This document shows, piece by piece, positions 44,079 to 52,910 of a stretch of 60,940 bases of DNA. The DNA is from Planctomycetota bacterium (GTDB taxonomy: Bacteria; Planctomycetota; UBA8742; UBA2392): assembly GCA_025993795.1 (NCBI GenBank), contig JAMQHL010000016.1, positions 1 through 60,940 of the forward strand. Reading direction: 5' to 3'. The notes under the pieces were generated by a model that worked only from the letters and a program-made list of their open reading frames with translations, did not search any database and was not told the origin of the DNA. The translations under genes were made by a program, and so were the position numbers. Position 1 is the stretch's first letter. Each line of letters starts with the position of its first letter.

Positions 44079-45065
44079 TTACTCGGCCTTCAGCGTGCGT
44101 GTCATCAGGCGCTTGACGGCTTCTTTGGGCGACGCGCCTTCGTACAGGACGTTGCAGACCTCATCGACGATCGGCATTTCAACGCCCTGTCGCCTGGCAA
44201 GCGCCTGCAGCGCCGCCGCTGTGTTGAACCCTTCGACGACCATTTCCATGCTGTCAACAATCGCCTGCGGCTGTTCGCCCTTGCCGATACGTTCGCCAAA
44301 CGCGCGGTTTCGGCCGTGGCGCGAGGCACAGGTCACGTACAGGTCGCCAATGCCGGACAACCCGCTGAACGTCCGTTCTTCAGCGCCAATGGCCAGCCCC
44401 AGCCGTGTGATCTCGGCCAGGCCGCGGGCCAGAAGCGCTGCTTTGGCGTTGTCGCCCAGCCCAAGACCGTCAATGATGCCGGCAGCGATGGCAACGACGT
44501 TCTTGGCGGCGCCCGCAAGCTCAACGCCCTTGAGGTCCTTTGAGTGATAAACGCGAAAGGCGGGTGTCGACATCAATTCGGCCAGCGCCGCTGCATGCGT
44601 CTCATCGCCGGCACTTACGACAACAGTGGGCAAGCCGCGCGCAACCTCTTCGGCATGGCTGGGCCCTGAAAGCGTGAGGCAATGCGCCGCCCGGGTAGCT
44701 TCACGCAGAACCTCAGTGGGAAAGTGCAGGCTGCCTTGCTCAATGCCCTTGCTCAGGCTGACAATCGGAAGCTCGGCCGGATACTTGCCGTTGAGCGCGC
44801 GGAAATGCTCGCGCACATAGCGCGTAGGCACCGCGCAGAAGCACCAGTCAAAGTCGGCAAACGATGGCAAGTCGGCGGTAGGCGTGACGCTGGCGGGTAG
44901 CTTCACGCCGGGCAGAAACGACTTGTTTTCGCGGGTGCTTGCAAGCTCCGCTGCCAGCTCGACCCGTCGCGCGAACAGCGTCACGCGCTTGCCAGCGCTC
45001 GCCAGCAGCACGGCGACCGCAGTGCCCCAGCTGCCGGCCCCGATGATGGCGACGTTTGCGGTCAA
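44079..45065 (-). CDS. gpsA: Glycerol-3-phosphate dehydrogenase GpsA
   Basis: A 328-residue NAD(P)-dependent enzyme making sn-glycerol-3-phosphate for phospholipids. Nucleotide-binding GAGSWGTAVA opens the protein, followed by SLSKGIE, LSGPSHAEEVA, the catalytic Lys in LAGAAKNVVAIAAG and GLSGIGDLYVTC. I chose the TTG at 45065: GGAGG sits 4 nt upstream and its first two bases are the last two of the plsY stop (TTGA). The longer ATG frame runs through plsY in another frame. Pairing with plsY links two successive steps of lipid synthesis. Confidence 0.94.
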   Translation of the reverse strand: MTANVAIIGAGSWGTAVAVLLASAGKRVTLFARRVELAAELASTRENKSFLPGVKLPASVTPTADLPSFADFDWCFCAVPTRYVREHFRALNGKYPAELPIVSLSKGIEQGSLHFPTEVLREATRAAHCLTLSGPSHAEEVARGLPTVVVSAGDETHAAALAELMSTPAFRVYHSKDLKGVELAGAAKNVVAIAAGIIDGLGLGDNAKAALLARGLAEITRLGLAIGAEERTFSGLSGIGDLYVTCASRHGRNRAFGERIGKGEQPQAIVDSMEMVVEGFNTAAALQALARRQGVEMPIVDEVCNVLYEGASPKEAVKRLMTRTLKAE

Positions 45066-45718
45066 GCTGCCTCCTGCTTGCGACCGATGCGGGGCTCTTG
45101 CCCGTTCATCATGCGCCGCATGTTCGCCCGATGTTTTACCACGACAAACAGGCAGACGAAAATCAGGAACAGAAAACGCCACATCAATGGCTCTGACAAC
45201 GCAGGCTGCCCGATCCAGATGAAGTAGAACACCGGCAGGCTGAGCGCCGCCATAATGCTGGCTGCACTCACTATGCGTGTAACCGCGAGAAAGAATGCGA
45301 ATACCCCGAACGCGCACAGCGCAGCCAGCGGGATGTGCGTGTCGGGCATCATGGTCAGCACCAACACCATTCCCAGGCCGGTGGCCACGCCTTTACCGCC
45401 CTTGAAGCCGATGTAGCACGAGTAGAAATGCCCCAGCACCGCCCCGATGCCAGCAAACAGCGCCAGATCAGCACCCACGCGCTCAGACAAGAAGTAGCCC
45501 GCAAGGCACGGCCCCGCACCCTTGAGGGCATCAAGCAGCAGAACCAGGGGAAACCACTTGAAGCCGATGATCCGGGCAGCATTGGTCGCGCCGATGTTGC
45601 GGCTGCCGTGCTGGCGGATATCGACGCCTTTGACCAGATATCCAAAGATCAACCCGAAGGGAACGCTGCCGACCAGGTAGGCAGCCAATAGTGTTCCGAT
45701 GATCCATAGCCAGGTCAT
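45062..45718 (-). CDS. plsY: Glycerol-3-phosphate acyltransferase PlsY
   Basis: A 218-residue inner-membrane acyltransferase using acyl-phosphate to acylate glycerol-3-phosphate. Conserved motifs GSVPFGLI, GSRNIGATNAAR, GFKGGKGVATGLG and a C-terminal VVVKHRANMRRMMNGQE are all present, with about six hydrophobic segments. The start overlaps the stop of the methyltransferase/MTHFR gene (ATGA) and its end overlaps gpsA, so translation is chained. It supplies lysophosphatidic acid from the gpsA product. Confidence 0.96.
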   Translation of the reverse strand: MTWLWIIGTLLAAYLVGSVPFGLIFGYLVKGVDIRQHGSRNIGATNAARIIGFKWFPLVLLLDALKGAGPCLAGYFLSERVGADLALFAGIGAVLGHFYSCYIGFKGGKGVATGLGMVLVLTMMPDTHIPLAALCAFGVFAFFLAVTRIVSAASIMAALSLPVFYFIWIGQPALSEPLMWRFLFLIFVCLFVVVKHRANMRRMMNGQEPRIGRKQEAA

Positions 45719-47556
45719 GCGTTCGCCGGGGCCAGCGCGCGCGCGTAGGTCGTCAGATCAGCGATCATGTCAAACCTGTTCATCGGCGTGATCATGTAGA
45801 AACCCTGCACGTCGGGCGCGATGCCTTGCATCATTTCTTTCGCAATGGCAATGCCTTCCGCACGGCCGTTGTCGCCCTTGCGCCCGGCCATGCGCTTGCG
45901 AATGGCCTCGGGCACGTCAATGCCGGGAACTTCGTGATGCAGAAACTCCGCGTTGCGTTCACTGACCAGCGGCATCACGCCCAGGATCAGCGGCACGTTC
46001 AGTTCGCGGCATGCTGACGTGATCTCGCGCGCGCGACCCAGGTCAAATACCGGCTGCGTCATGATGAAGCGCGCACCCGCCTGCACCTTGCGCTGAAAGC
46101 GTTTGACCTCGTTTTCGAGTTTGCGGCTTGCGCAGTTGAACGCGCCGCCGACAAAGAAGCCCGTACGCGCACCTTCCTGCCCGCCGGTGGCAAACTCGCC
46201 TTGGTTGAAGCGGCTGATCAGTTCAATCAGCTTATGGCTGGCCATGTCAAAGACGCCGCTGGAGCCTTGATACGCCTGCGTTGCGACGGGATCGCCGGTG
46301 ACGGCAAGAACGTTCGACACACCCAGCGCACGCGCGCCGAGAATATGACTTTGCGTGCCGATCAGGCTGCGGTCACGGCATGCGATGTGCAGCACGATGC
46401 GCGCCGTCATCTCGCGCATCAGCAGCGTCGCAAAGGCAAGGTTGCTCATGCGCATGATCGACAGCGGGTTGTCAGCGATAGTGATGCCGTCGGCGCCGGC
46501 TTGCACAATCTGCCGGGCACCCTCGATTTCCCTTGACGCGTCAAACCCGCGCGGCGGGTCCACCTCGGCAATGACGATGCGACGGGTTTTCAGGTCTTGT
46601 TCGAGTGTCGGTTGCATTGACACCGGTACCGCGACTGCCGCGCGCGTGGCGGGTTCCGCAGGCACCCGCACGCGCCGAATGCCGGGCTTGCGCGCCTGTA
46701 ACAGCGCCTTGAGTTTCCGAATGTCATCGGGCGTGGTGCCGCAGCACCCGCCGATCAGGTTCACGCCAAGGTCGGCAAGGCGGCGCGCACTGCGGGCAAA
46801 GTAGTCGTGGCTTTCGATGTAGACCGGGCGTCCCAGTTCATCGAAGTCCGCGAGCCCGCGATTGGGGTAGATGCTGACGGGCAGGTCGGTGTTTTCGGTG
46901 ATGCGCCTGGCAACTTCCAGTGCGGCGCTTTCGCCGCCACCACAGTTGGCGCCGATTGCGTCCGCGCCGTGTGCCGTAAGGTCTTTCACCATGCGCTCGG
47001 GCGAAATGCCGCTGGTGGTGGTGCCAGCCAGCGAAAACGCCATTTGCGCGATCACCGGCGTGCCGGGCGCGGCCTGCTTGGCTGCGCGCAGGGCAAACAC
47101 CAGCTCGTCGAGGTCACTGAACGTCTCAAGCAGAATCGCGTCAACGCCGCCCTCAACCAGCCCGCTGACCTGCTCGGCAAACAGCCGTGTGCGGTCGGGT
47201 TCGCTCAGCTTGACGCTGCTGCGAAACAGCGGCGCCACCGAACCCAGGACCCATGCCTTGCTGCCTGCGGCAGTCCGCGCGAGCCTTGCCCCGGCGCGGC
47301 ACACGTCCACGCTGCTGGCCGTCACTTCCGCGGCGGCCAGCGCAAGCGCGTCGGCGGCGAACGTGTTGGTTTCGATCACGTCGGCGCCTGCATCCAGATA
47401 CTCCTGGTGCGCGGCTTGCACAAAGGCTGGTTTGGTAAGGTTCAGCACCGGTCCCACACCGCCGCTTGCCAGCAAACCGCGCGACGAAAGCAACGTGCCA
47501 TAGGCGCCGTCACCGACGAGTACGCGCTGCTTCAGGGCTTCAAGCAAGGGCTGCAT
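45715..47556 (-). CDS. Homocysteine S-methyltransferase/methylenetetrahydrofolate reductase fusion
   Basis: A 613-residue bifunctional protein like B. subtilis YitJ. The N-terminal half is a zinc homocysteine methyltransferase (GDGAYGTLL, GANCGGG, and the zinc motif in NLIGGCCGTTP). The C-terminal half, from about residue 315, is an MTHFR barrel (AEVDPPRGFD, HIACRDRS, LAVTGDP, FIMTQPVFD). It couples methyl-folate formation to methionine synthesis. ATG 47556 is chosen; the frame upstream lacks conserved sequence. It ends inside the plsY start. Confidence 0.93.
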   Translation of the reverse strand: MQPLLEALKQRVLVGDGAYGTLLSSRGLLASGGVGPVLNLTKPAFVQAAHQEYLDAGADVIETNTFAADALALAAAEVTASSVDVCRAGARLARTAAGSKAWVLGSVAPLFRSSVKLSEPDRTRLFAEQVSGLVEGGVDAILLETFSDLDELVFALRAAKQAAPGTPVIAQMAFSLAGTTTSGISPERMVKDLTAHGADAIGANCGGGESAALEVARRITENTDLPVSIYPNRGLADFDELGRPVYIESHDYFARSARRLADLGVNLIGGCCGTTPDDIRKLKALLQARKPGIRRVRVPAEPATRAAVAVPVSMQPTLEQDLKTRRIVIAEVDPPRGFDASREIEGARQIVQAGADGITIADNPLSIMRMSNLAFATLLMREMTARIVLHIACRDRSLIGTQSHILGARALGVSNVLAVTGDPVATQAYQGSSGVFDMASHKLIELISRFNQGEFATGGQEGARTGFFVGGAFNCASRKLENEVKRFQRKVQAGARFIMTQPVFDLGRAREITSACRELNVPLILGVMPLVSERNAEFLHHEVPGIDVPEAIRKRMAGRKGDNGRAEGIAIAKEMMQGIAPDVQGFYMITPMNRFDMIADLTTYARALAPANA

Positions 47557-47601
47557 TGGCCGGAGTATATGAGGGCTGTCCAATCGTGGTAGCCCGACCA
47601 T

Positions 47602-48711
47602 TCAGACTTCCAGTCGCACGTAACGCTTGCCGGGAAGCTGTTTCGCCAAGCGCTTCATTTCAAGCGTAAGCAGCCCCGCCGCGACCTGTGCCACCGGCAG
47701 GCTGGTCTTGCGCGCCAGTTCGTCAGGGGTCAGGCCGTCGCTTGGCAGCAGCACCTTCCAGAGGGCGCCTTCAGTGCTTGTCATGCCCTGCGGGCCCTGC
47801 TTCAGGCAACTGACCGGCGCTGCCTCCAGCGGCAACGTCTTGAGCATTTCAAGCTCGTCGTACACATGCGCGGGCTCAGTGACCAGGTGCGCGCCCTCAC
47901 GTATCAACGCATGCGGGCCTTCGCTGAGATCACTGTCTACTTTGCCAGGAAGCGCAAACACCTCGCGCCCCTGCTCGACGGCCAGGCGTGCCGTAATCAG
48001 ACTGCCCGACTTCAGCGTCGCCTCGACCACCAGCACTCCAAGGCTCATGCCGCTGATCAGGCGGTTGCGCTGCGGAAAGTTGCGCGCGACACCAGGCGTA
48101 CTTAGCGGGAACTCGCTGATCACTGCGCCGCTTTCGGCAATCTGCAGCGCGAACTTGTCGTTCTCAGGCGGATAGATATCGAGCAGGCCGCTGCCGACCA
48201 CGGCGATTGTGCGACCGCCGGCTTCCAGCGCCGCGCGATGGGCCGCAGTGTCAATGCCGCGCGCAAGGCCGCTGATGACGGTTACGCGTCGCGTAGCGAA
48301 GTCGCGGGCAAAGCGCGCAGCCTGCGCAGTCCCGTAGTAGCTGGCGCTTCGGCCTCCGACCACTGCAAGCGCCAGTGTGTCGTCAGCGTGCAGTGCACCG
48401 CGCACGTACAGCAGTGGCGGCGGGTCTTCGATGCGCGCCAGCAACTGCGGATACTCGGCATCGCCCAGCATCATCAGCCGCACACCAGCCTTGTCGGCCA
48501 ATTCCATTTCACGAAGGTGATCGCCTTTGCGTATGACCTCGGCCAATGCGCCCGATGCCTCACGGTTCACCTTGGGCACCTTTGAAAGCTCGGCCTTGGG
48601 TGCCCCGACAATTCCTGCGGCACTGCCGAATCGCTTGAACAGGTTGCTGAGCGCAAGCGGCGTGAACTTACGCGCGACCGCAAGCGCAACACGGGCATCA
48701 AGCTCGTTCAT
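47602..48711 (-). CDS. dprA: DNA-processing protein DprA
   Basis: A 369-residue protein that loads RecA on incoming single-stranded DNA in natural transformation. It has an N-terminal SAM-like helical domain, then a Rossmann core with VVGGRSASYYG, SGLARGIDTAAHRAAL, GSGLLDIYPPEN and FPQRNRLISG, and a C-terminal winged-helix domain (about 305-369). ATG 48711 lies 13 bases inside the end of aroB, so translation is overlapping. No other competence gene is in the window. Confidence 0.94.
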   Translation of the reverse strand: MNELDARVALAVARKFTPLALSNLFKRFGSAAGIVGAPKAELSKVPKVNREASGALAEVIRKGDHLREMELADKAGVRLMMLGDAEYPQLLARIEDPPPLLYVRGALHADDTLALAVVGGRSASYYGTAQAARFARDFATRRVTVISGLARGIDTAAHRAALEAGGRTIAVVGSGLLDIYPPENDKFALQIAESGAVISEFPLSTPGVARNFPQRNRLISGMSLGVLVVEATLKSGSLITARLAVEQGREVFALPGKVDSDLSEGPHALIREGAHLVTEPAHVYDELEMLKTLPLEAAPVSCLKQGPQGMTSTEGALWKVLLPSDGLTPDELARKTSLPVAQVAAGLLTLEMKRLAKQLPGKRYVRLEV

Positions 48712-49774
48712 TGTGCGGCCCCAACAATGTTTGCAGCAGCGCCGAATCCACCGCACAGGGCAGTGCCACCGGCTCGCCAAGTGCCTTGAGCAGCACAAAA
48801 CCAACGGTTGCGCCGATGCGTTTCTTGTCGCCAAGCATGACATCCGCCGCGGCGTCTGCGTCGAGTTCGGGGGGCAGCGCCGTGGGCAAGCCGAAGGCGC
48901 GCAACAGCCCCACGATGCGTTCGGCGACTACCGGGTCCAGTGCGGCGCGCTCTGCCGAAAGGCGCAGGGCGCCGACCATACCGATTGCCACCGCTTCGCC
49001 GTGAAGCCAGCGGTTTGGGTACAGGTTCTCGAGCGCATGCCCCAGCGTGTGGCCAAAGTTAAGCACGGCGCGGCGCCCCGTGGTCTCGGTTTCGTCCTGC
49101 TCTACCACCGCTGCCTTGAAGCGAACGCAATCAGCAATCATGCGCGTGACCGGTTCGTCTTCGCGGGCCAGTATGGCGGAAGTGCTTGCTTCCAGCATCG
49201 CAAACAGCGCGGGGTTGCCGATTGCCGCAGTCTTCACGACTTCGGCCAAACCGCTCACGTACTCGCGCTCCGGCAGTGTCGCGAGAAATGCGACGTCACA
49301 CCAGACCGCACGGGGCTGGTGAAACGCGCCAATCAGGTTCTTGCCGGTCTCGTGGTTGATCGCGGTCTTGCCGCCGACACTTGAGTCCACCATCGCCAGC
49401 AGTGTTGTCGGCATCTGGACGTATCGCACGCCCCGGAACAGCGTGGCGGCTGCAAAGCCGGCAAGGTCGCCGATGACTCCGCCACCCAGCGCTACAATTA
49501 CAGTGTGCCGATCCAGGTCGCGGGGTGCCAGCAACTGCGCGTACACAGACTCAAGACACGCCAGAGACTTGCTGCCTTCGCCACAAGGCACGGTGATGAC
49601 ACGAGCACCCAGCATCTGGCTGAACTTCTGCGCGTACAGCCGTCCGACGTTTTCGTCGGTGACAATCACCCTGGCGGCACTGCCGGAGACGGCAGCTGAA
49701 TCTTCAGCCAGCCCGCGGCCGATCTGGACGGCATACCCGCGTTCGCCCAGCTTCACCTGGATTTTCTCAGCCAT
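48698..49774 (-). CDS. aroB: 3-dehydroquinate synthase AroB
   Basis: A 358-residue enzyme, second step of the shikimate pathway, NAD- and metal-dependent. Motifs include GGGVIGDLAGFAAA, PTTLLAMVDSSVGGKTAIN, the catalytic EVVKTAAIGN and metal-binding FGHTLGHALE with LHGEAVAIGM. ATG 49774 is chosen. It is the fifth gene of the leftward operon, 50 bp after the two-TM protein and overlapping dprA. It supplies chorismate, upstream of the pheA product encoded elsewhere in the window. Confidence 0.96.
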   Translation of the reverse strand: MAEKIQVKLGERGYAVQIGRGLAEDSAAVSGSAARVIVTDENVGRLYAQKFSQMLGARVITVPCGEGSKSLACLESVYAQLLAPRDLDRHTVIVALGGGVIGDLAGFAAATLFRGVRYVQMPTTLLAMVDSSVGGKTAINHETGKNLIGAFHQPRAVWCDVAFLATLPEREYVSGLAEVVKTAAIGNPALFAMLEASTSAILAREDEPVTRMIADCVRFKAAVVEQDETETTGRRAVLNFGHTLGHALENLYPNRWLHGEAVAIGMVGALRLSAERAALDPVVAERIVGLLRAFGLPTALPPELDADAAADVMLGDKKRIGATVGFVLLKALGEPVALPCAVDSALLQTLLGPHNERA

Positions 49775-49824
49775 GGCGGGGTTATACGTAGACAGCGCCC
49801 AATTGTCGCGGCGCATGTCCGGGC

Positions 49825-51681
49825 TCAGGTTTGCGGCGGGTCTGCAGACGCGGGTGGATCCGTCTTGCCATCGGGCTTGGCACTCTTTGCGTCTGGCAGG
49901 GGCTTCAGCTTCAAGCCTCCGCGTTTTTCCATGCGTTTGCGGCTGAGGTCAAGCTGACTTTGCTCAAAGGTCTTGCGTTCGCGACGGTCCGCCAGCACGA
50001 ACCAGAACAGAACGCTGCTGACAAGCAGCACAGCACCGATACCGACGCCGACAAACAACCAGTCGCTGCCTGTGTCCTGGCGCGTGAATGGCATCACGCG
50101 CTTGACGATCAGCAGGGGCCGCACGCGGCTTGAGGTGCTGTCGGTCTCGAATACGTTTCGGTAATAGCGGGCGTCAAACCGCACTGCCGCCCGCGGCTCA
50201 AGGCCTGTGGGAGGCTCAATCATGTCCACGAGGAGCAGTTTTTCACTTTCGAGGTTGACCATGTCGTTCACGACATACGCACGAAACACGCGGCGCAGAC
50301 CACTGATGTTCGGTGGCAGAATCACGGGCAAGTACTCGTCACCGATCATGCCCTCTACGTGCACACCCTGGCCGCGGTAGCGCGGGCCGGTCTCGGCCCC
50401 GGCGAGGTCAAAGTAGCCGATCTCGTTGATCGTGGTCAGTTCGTCGCCACGGTTCGCCGCCGCCAGAATCGCGTAATAGGCGCCCTCCGTCTCCAGGAAC
50501 ATCGGGTCTTCACGCATCGAGTCGCGCACCTGCTGCAGCAGCGGGTCCGACACCTCATAGCCCTTGCTTTCGACCACAGCCACGTCCGGGGTCAGCAGCA
50601 GCGGCGCATGTGCTTGCGTAAGCACGCGCTTGGCCTTGCTGCTGTACGGTTTGACCTCGCGGCTGTAGGCCCAGCGCCGCGCGTATGCGCCGCTTAGCTT
50701 GACGGTGACAACCTCGCTGACCAGCTTGTCTTCGTGGCTGACACCATCTGTCGCGCCGACATATGATGCCAGTGATTCAGGCAGCGAAAGCGCCATGAAG
50801 ATCACAACTCTGTGCTCAATCGGGTGTTCGTTACGGCCCAGCCCCTTGTCCAGAAGCGCCACTGCACCTTCGAACCAGCCTTCGACCTTGGTGCCGTCCT
50901 GCAGCACAATCGCCTCTTCAGGCCTCACCTCGTAAAGGTCAAACAGCCTCCCCTCAATCCCGAACCCGTGCCCGCGGTAGGCGTCGGCTGCAGCTTGGCT
51001 TTCGCCCCACAAATACACGCCCGAGTGAATGCGCGCCGCGTACTCGGCGCCGGGAAGTTTCTTCAACACCTGCAGCGACAGCCGCTCATACACCGGCGCC
51101 TGCCGGCCGCGCCGCGCGGCGAACTCGTTGGCTGTTTGTTCTCGCGAAGCGTCTTCAAAGGGCGCCCAGTCTAGAAAGTTCTGCGATTCGTCTTCGAGCT
51201 TGAAGACGTGTTCTTTTTTCAGTTGCTCGCGGGCAAGCTGCAGTTCGCGTTCGGCGTCGCGCTCTTGCTCAATGCTCTGGCGGGTACCGCTTACAGGCTC
51301 ATGCGGCTCGGTTGAGTCGGGCTTTTCGCGATTCCCGAAAGGCAGTGTCGGCCCGTTTGACCTGTTGGACTTTGGCATCTCAATGGGTGTCCCAGCCGGC
51401 ACGTTAGTCATGCCCTGCGAGCGTTCCCACTCTCGGCGCTTCTGGTCAAAGCGCTGCTTGATTTCTTCCGTCGTGAGAAGCGGGTCAAAGTTGGTCTTGA
51501 TGCGGTTTGCGTCAACGGCCCAGGCTTCGTCTGCCTTGCCCGCGTAGGAGTACTGCAACAACACATACATGACGCCGATCATCGAGATCACGAGCATCAC
51601 CATGCCGCCAATTCTCACGAACATGGCTGCCCCGCTTGGTGCGGGGCTGTGGTCGACAGGTTTGAACGAGATCTTCGGCAA
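49825..51681 (-). CDS. Two-TM membrane protein of unknown function
   Basis: A 618-residue protein with one TM near the N-terminus (about 22-45) and one near the C-terminus (about 552-573). About 500 residues between them are presumably periplasmic, and a cytoplasmic basic and proline-rich tail ends it. The middle holds beta-rich repeats with LQDGTKVEGWFEGA and GQGVHVEGMIGDEYLPV, which may be two related halves. No family is recognised. It starts with TTG at 51681 (AGGA about 9 nt upstream). It lies 125 bp downstream of the FHA gene in the same orientation. Confidence 0.7.
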   Translation of the reverse strand: MPKISFKPVDHSPAPSGAAMFVRIGGMVMLVISMIGVMYVLLQYSYAGKADEAWAVDANRIKTNFDPLLTTEEIKQRFDQKRREWERSQGMTNVPAGTPIEMPKSNRSNGPTLPFGNREKPDSTEPHEPVSGTRQSIEQERDAERELQLAREQLKKEHVFKLEDESQNFLDWAPFEDASREQTANEFAARRGRQAPVYERLSLQVLKKLPGAEYAARIHSGVYLWGESQAAADAYRGHGFGIEGRLFDLYEVRPEEAIVLQDGTKVEGWFEGAVALLDKGLGRNEHPIEHRVVIFMALSLPESLASYVGATDGVSHEDKLVSEVVTVKLSGAYARRWAYSREVKPYSSKAKRVLTQAHAPLLLTPDVAVVESKGYEVSDPLLQQVRDSMREDPMFLETEGAYYAILAAANRGDELTTINEIGYFDLAGAETGPRYRGQGVHVEGMIGDEYLPVILPPNISGLRRVFRAYVVNDMVNLESEKLLLVDMIEPPTGLEPRAAVRFDARYYRNVFETDSTSSRVRPLLIVKRVMPFTRQDTGSDWLFVGVGIGAVLLVSSVLFWFVLADRRERKTFEQSQLDLSRKRMEKRGGLKLKPLPDAKSAKPDGKTDPPASADPPQT

Positions 51682-51806
51682 GGGCCCAGTTCCTCAGTTG
51701 TAGGAACGCGGTTTCGCGCTCTGCGGTTCATTCGTCATTATGGCGCGGGTCGTGAAACACCGATAGGCATTGACTGCCGCGCCACCGGCATGGCGCGCAA
51801 GAGCGG

Positions 51807-52619
51807 CTAGTCGCCCTTGGTGGTGAACTGGAAAATGCGGGCACCCTTGGGGTGCTTGAGCGTGATAGCAACCACGATCTCGTCGCTGTCCCGCAGCGGC
51901 ACAGGCTCGTGCACTGGCAGGCCGTTCAGGTAAGTTCCGTTCGTGCTGCGCAGGTCCTCAATCACGAACCCGCCGCCCTGGCGCCGGATGTGGAAGTGGC
52001 GCTTGCTGATGGTTGGAATCTGGTAAACAAGATCGCTGGGCGCTTCGCGTCCGATTACCATCTTTTCCTTGATCTCGTGACGCGAGCCGCTTTCCACATC
52101 AATCAGAAATGCAATCTCGGCCTTTGTGGCCTTGTCGGGCGGGCGCTGCGCCTTCTGATGGGCGGCGTCGGGCTTCAGTTCAGCCGGCTCGGGCACCAGG
52201 TTCGGCGCCTTCTCTGTCAGGTCCACGCCGGGACGAAGCTTGGTGCCACCCTTGGTTTCGTACCGACCGGCCTTGATGTTTGCCTTGATTGCCGCAGGGT
52301 CGGCTTGTCCGTTTGCGGGAAGCGGGGTGACGACATCGATGTCGACCATGCGGTACAGGTTGGCGTGGCGAAAGTAGCGGTCGACGCTGGGCGGAATCCG
52401 AATCAGCATTTTCTTTTCGGCGGCCTCACCGCCGATCAGCTTTATGGCGATGCTGCGGAACGCGTCTTCCGAGATTTCGGGTGTGCCGGTGATGTCGACT
52501 TCGACATGCTCATACGGAAGCTGCAGAAGCTGCGGAAAATAATCAAACACCGCCTGAAGAAACTCCTCTTCAGTGGCGGCGGCGATCACCAGCCTGTTCC
52601 AGCGCAGCTCAGCAGGCAT
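51807..52619 (-). CDS. FHA-domain protein
   Basis: A 270-residue cytoplasmic protein. The C-terminal FHA domain (about 175-262) has the phosphothreonine-binding pattern IGRE, SKRHFHI and RSTNGTYLNG. The N-terminal 90 residues form an alpha/beta domain of uncertain type (LVIAAATEEEFLQAVFDYF), with a charged linker between. FHA modules read Ser/Thr phosphorylation, suggesting Hanks-type kinase signalling. Its ATG follows the stop of the 89-residue gene by one base, so the two are coupled. Confidence 0.85.
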   Translation of the reverse strand: MPAELRWNRLVIAAATEEEFLQAVFDYFPQLLQLPYEHVEVDITGTPEISEDAFRSIAIKLIGGEAAEKKMLIRIPPSVDRYFRHANLYRMVDIDVVTPLPANGQADPAAIKANIKAGRYETKGGTKLRPGVDLTEKAPNLVPEPAELKPDAAHQKAQRPPDKATKAEIAFLIDVESGSRHEIKEKMVIGREAPSDLVYQIPTISKRHFHIRRQGGGFVIEDLRSTNGTYLNGLPVHEPVPLRDSDEIVVAITLKHPKGARIFQFTTKGD

Positions 52620-52620
52620 G

Positions 52621-52890
52621 TCAGTCGTCGTCCCCCGGCAGGTATTTCAACGCTTCATTCTGCATAAGCGTGAGCTGTGAGTCCGAGTTGCCGGTGGCTT
52701 CAATCAGCGCCCGCATCTGCTGCTTGCGCTGGTCGCCATCGATCAGCGTGTCGATCAGCAGGCGGTAGAGGTGCGTAGTGCTGATCGGTATCGCGTGCAC
52801 GAGGTCGTCAAACTCCTGTTCCGAGAACAGGAACTGGCCTTGTGGGCAATCCAGAAGTGCAGTTCCGTCGGCGTTCTTGGTGATCTTCAT
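52621..52890 (-). CDS. 89-residue hypothetical protein
   Basis: A small acidic protein beginning MKITKNADGTALLDC, with a beta-hairpin-like head and a helical body (FSEQEFDDLVHAIP, LYRLLIDTLIDGDQRKQQMRALIEATG), ending in acidic residues. AAGGA lies 6 nt before ATG 52890. It sits between the L7/L12-like and FHA genes with gaps of 20 and 1 bp, so it belongs to the operon. The family is unknown. Confidence 0.7.
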   Translation of the reverse strand: MKITKNADGTALLDCPQGQFLFSEQEFDDLVHAIPISTTHLYRLLIDTLIDGDQRKQQMRALIEATGNSDSQLTLMQNEALKYLPGDDD

Positions 52891-52910
52891 CGTTGTTCCT
52901 TGCGGTCGCC

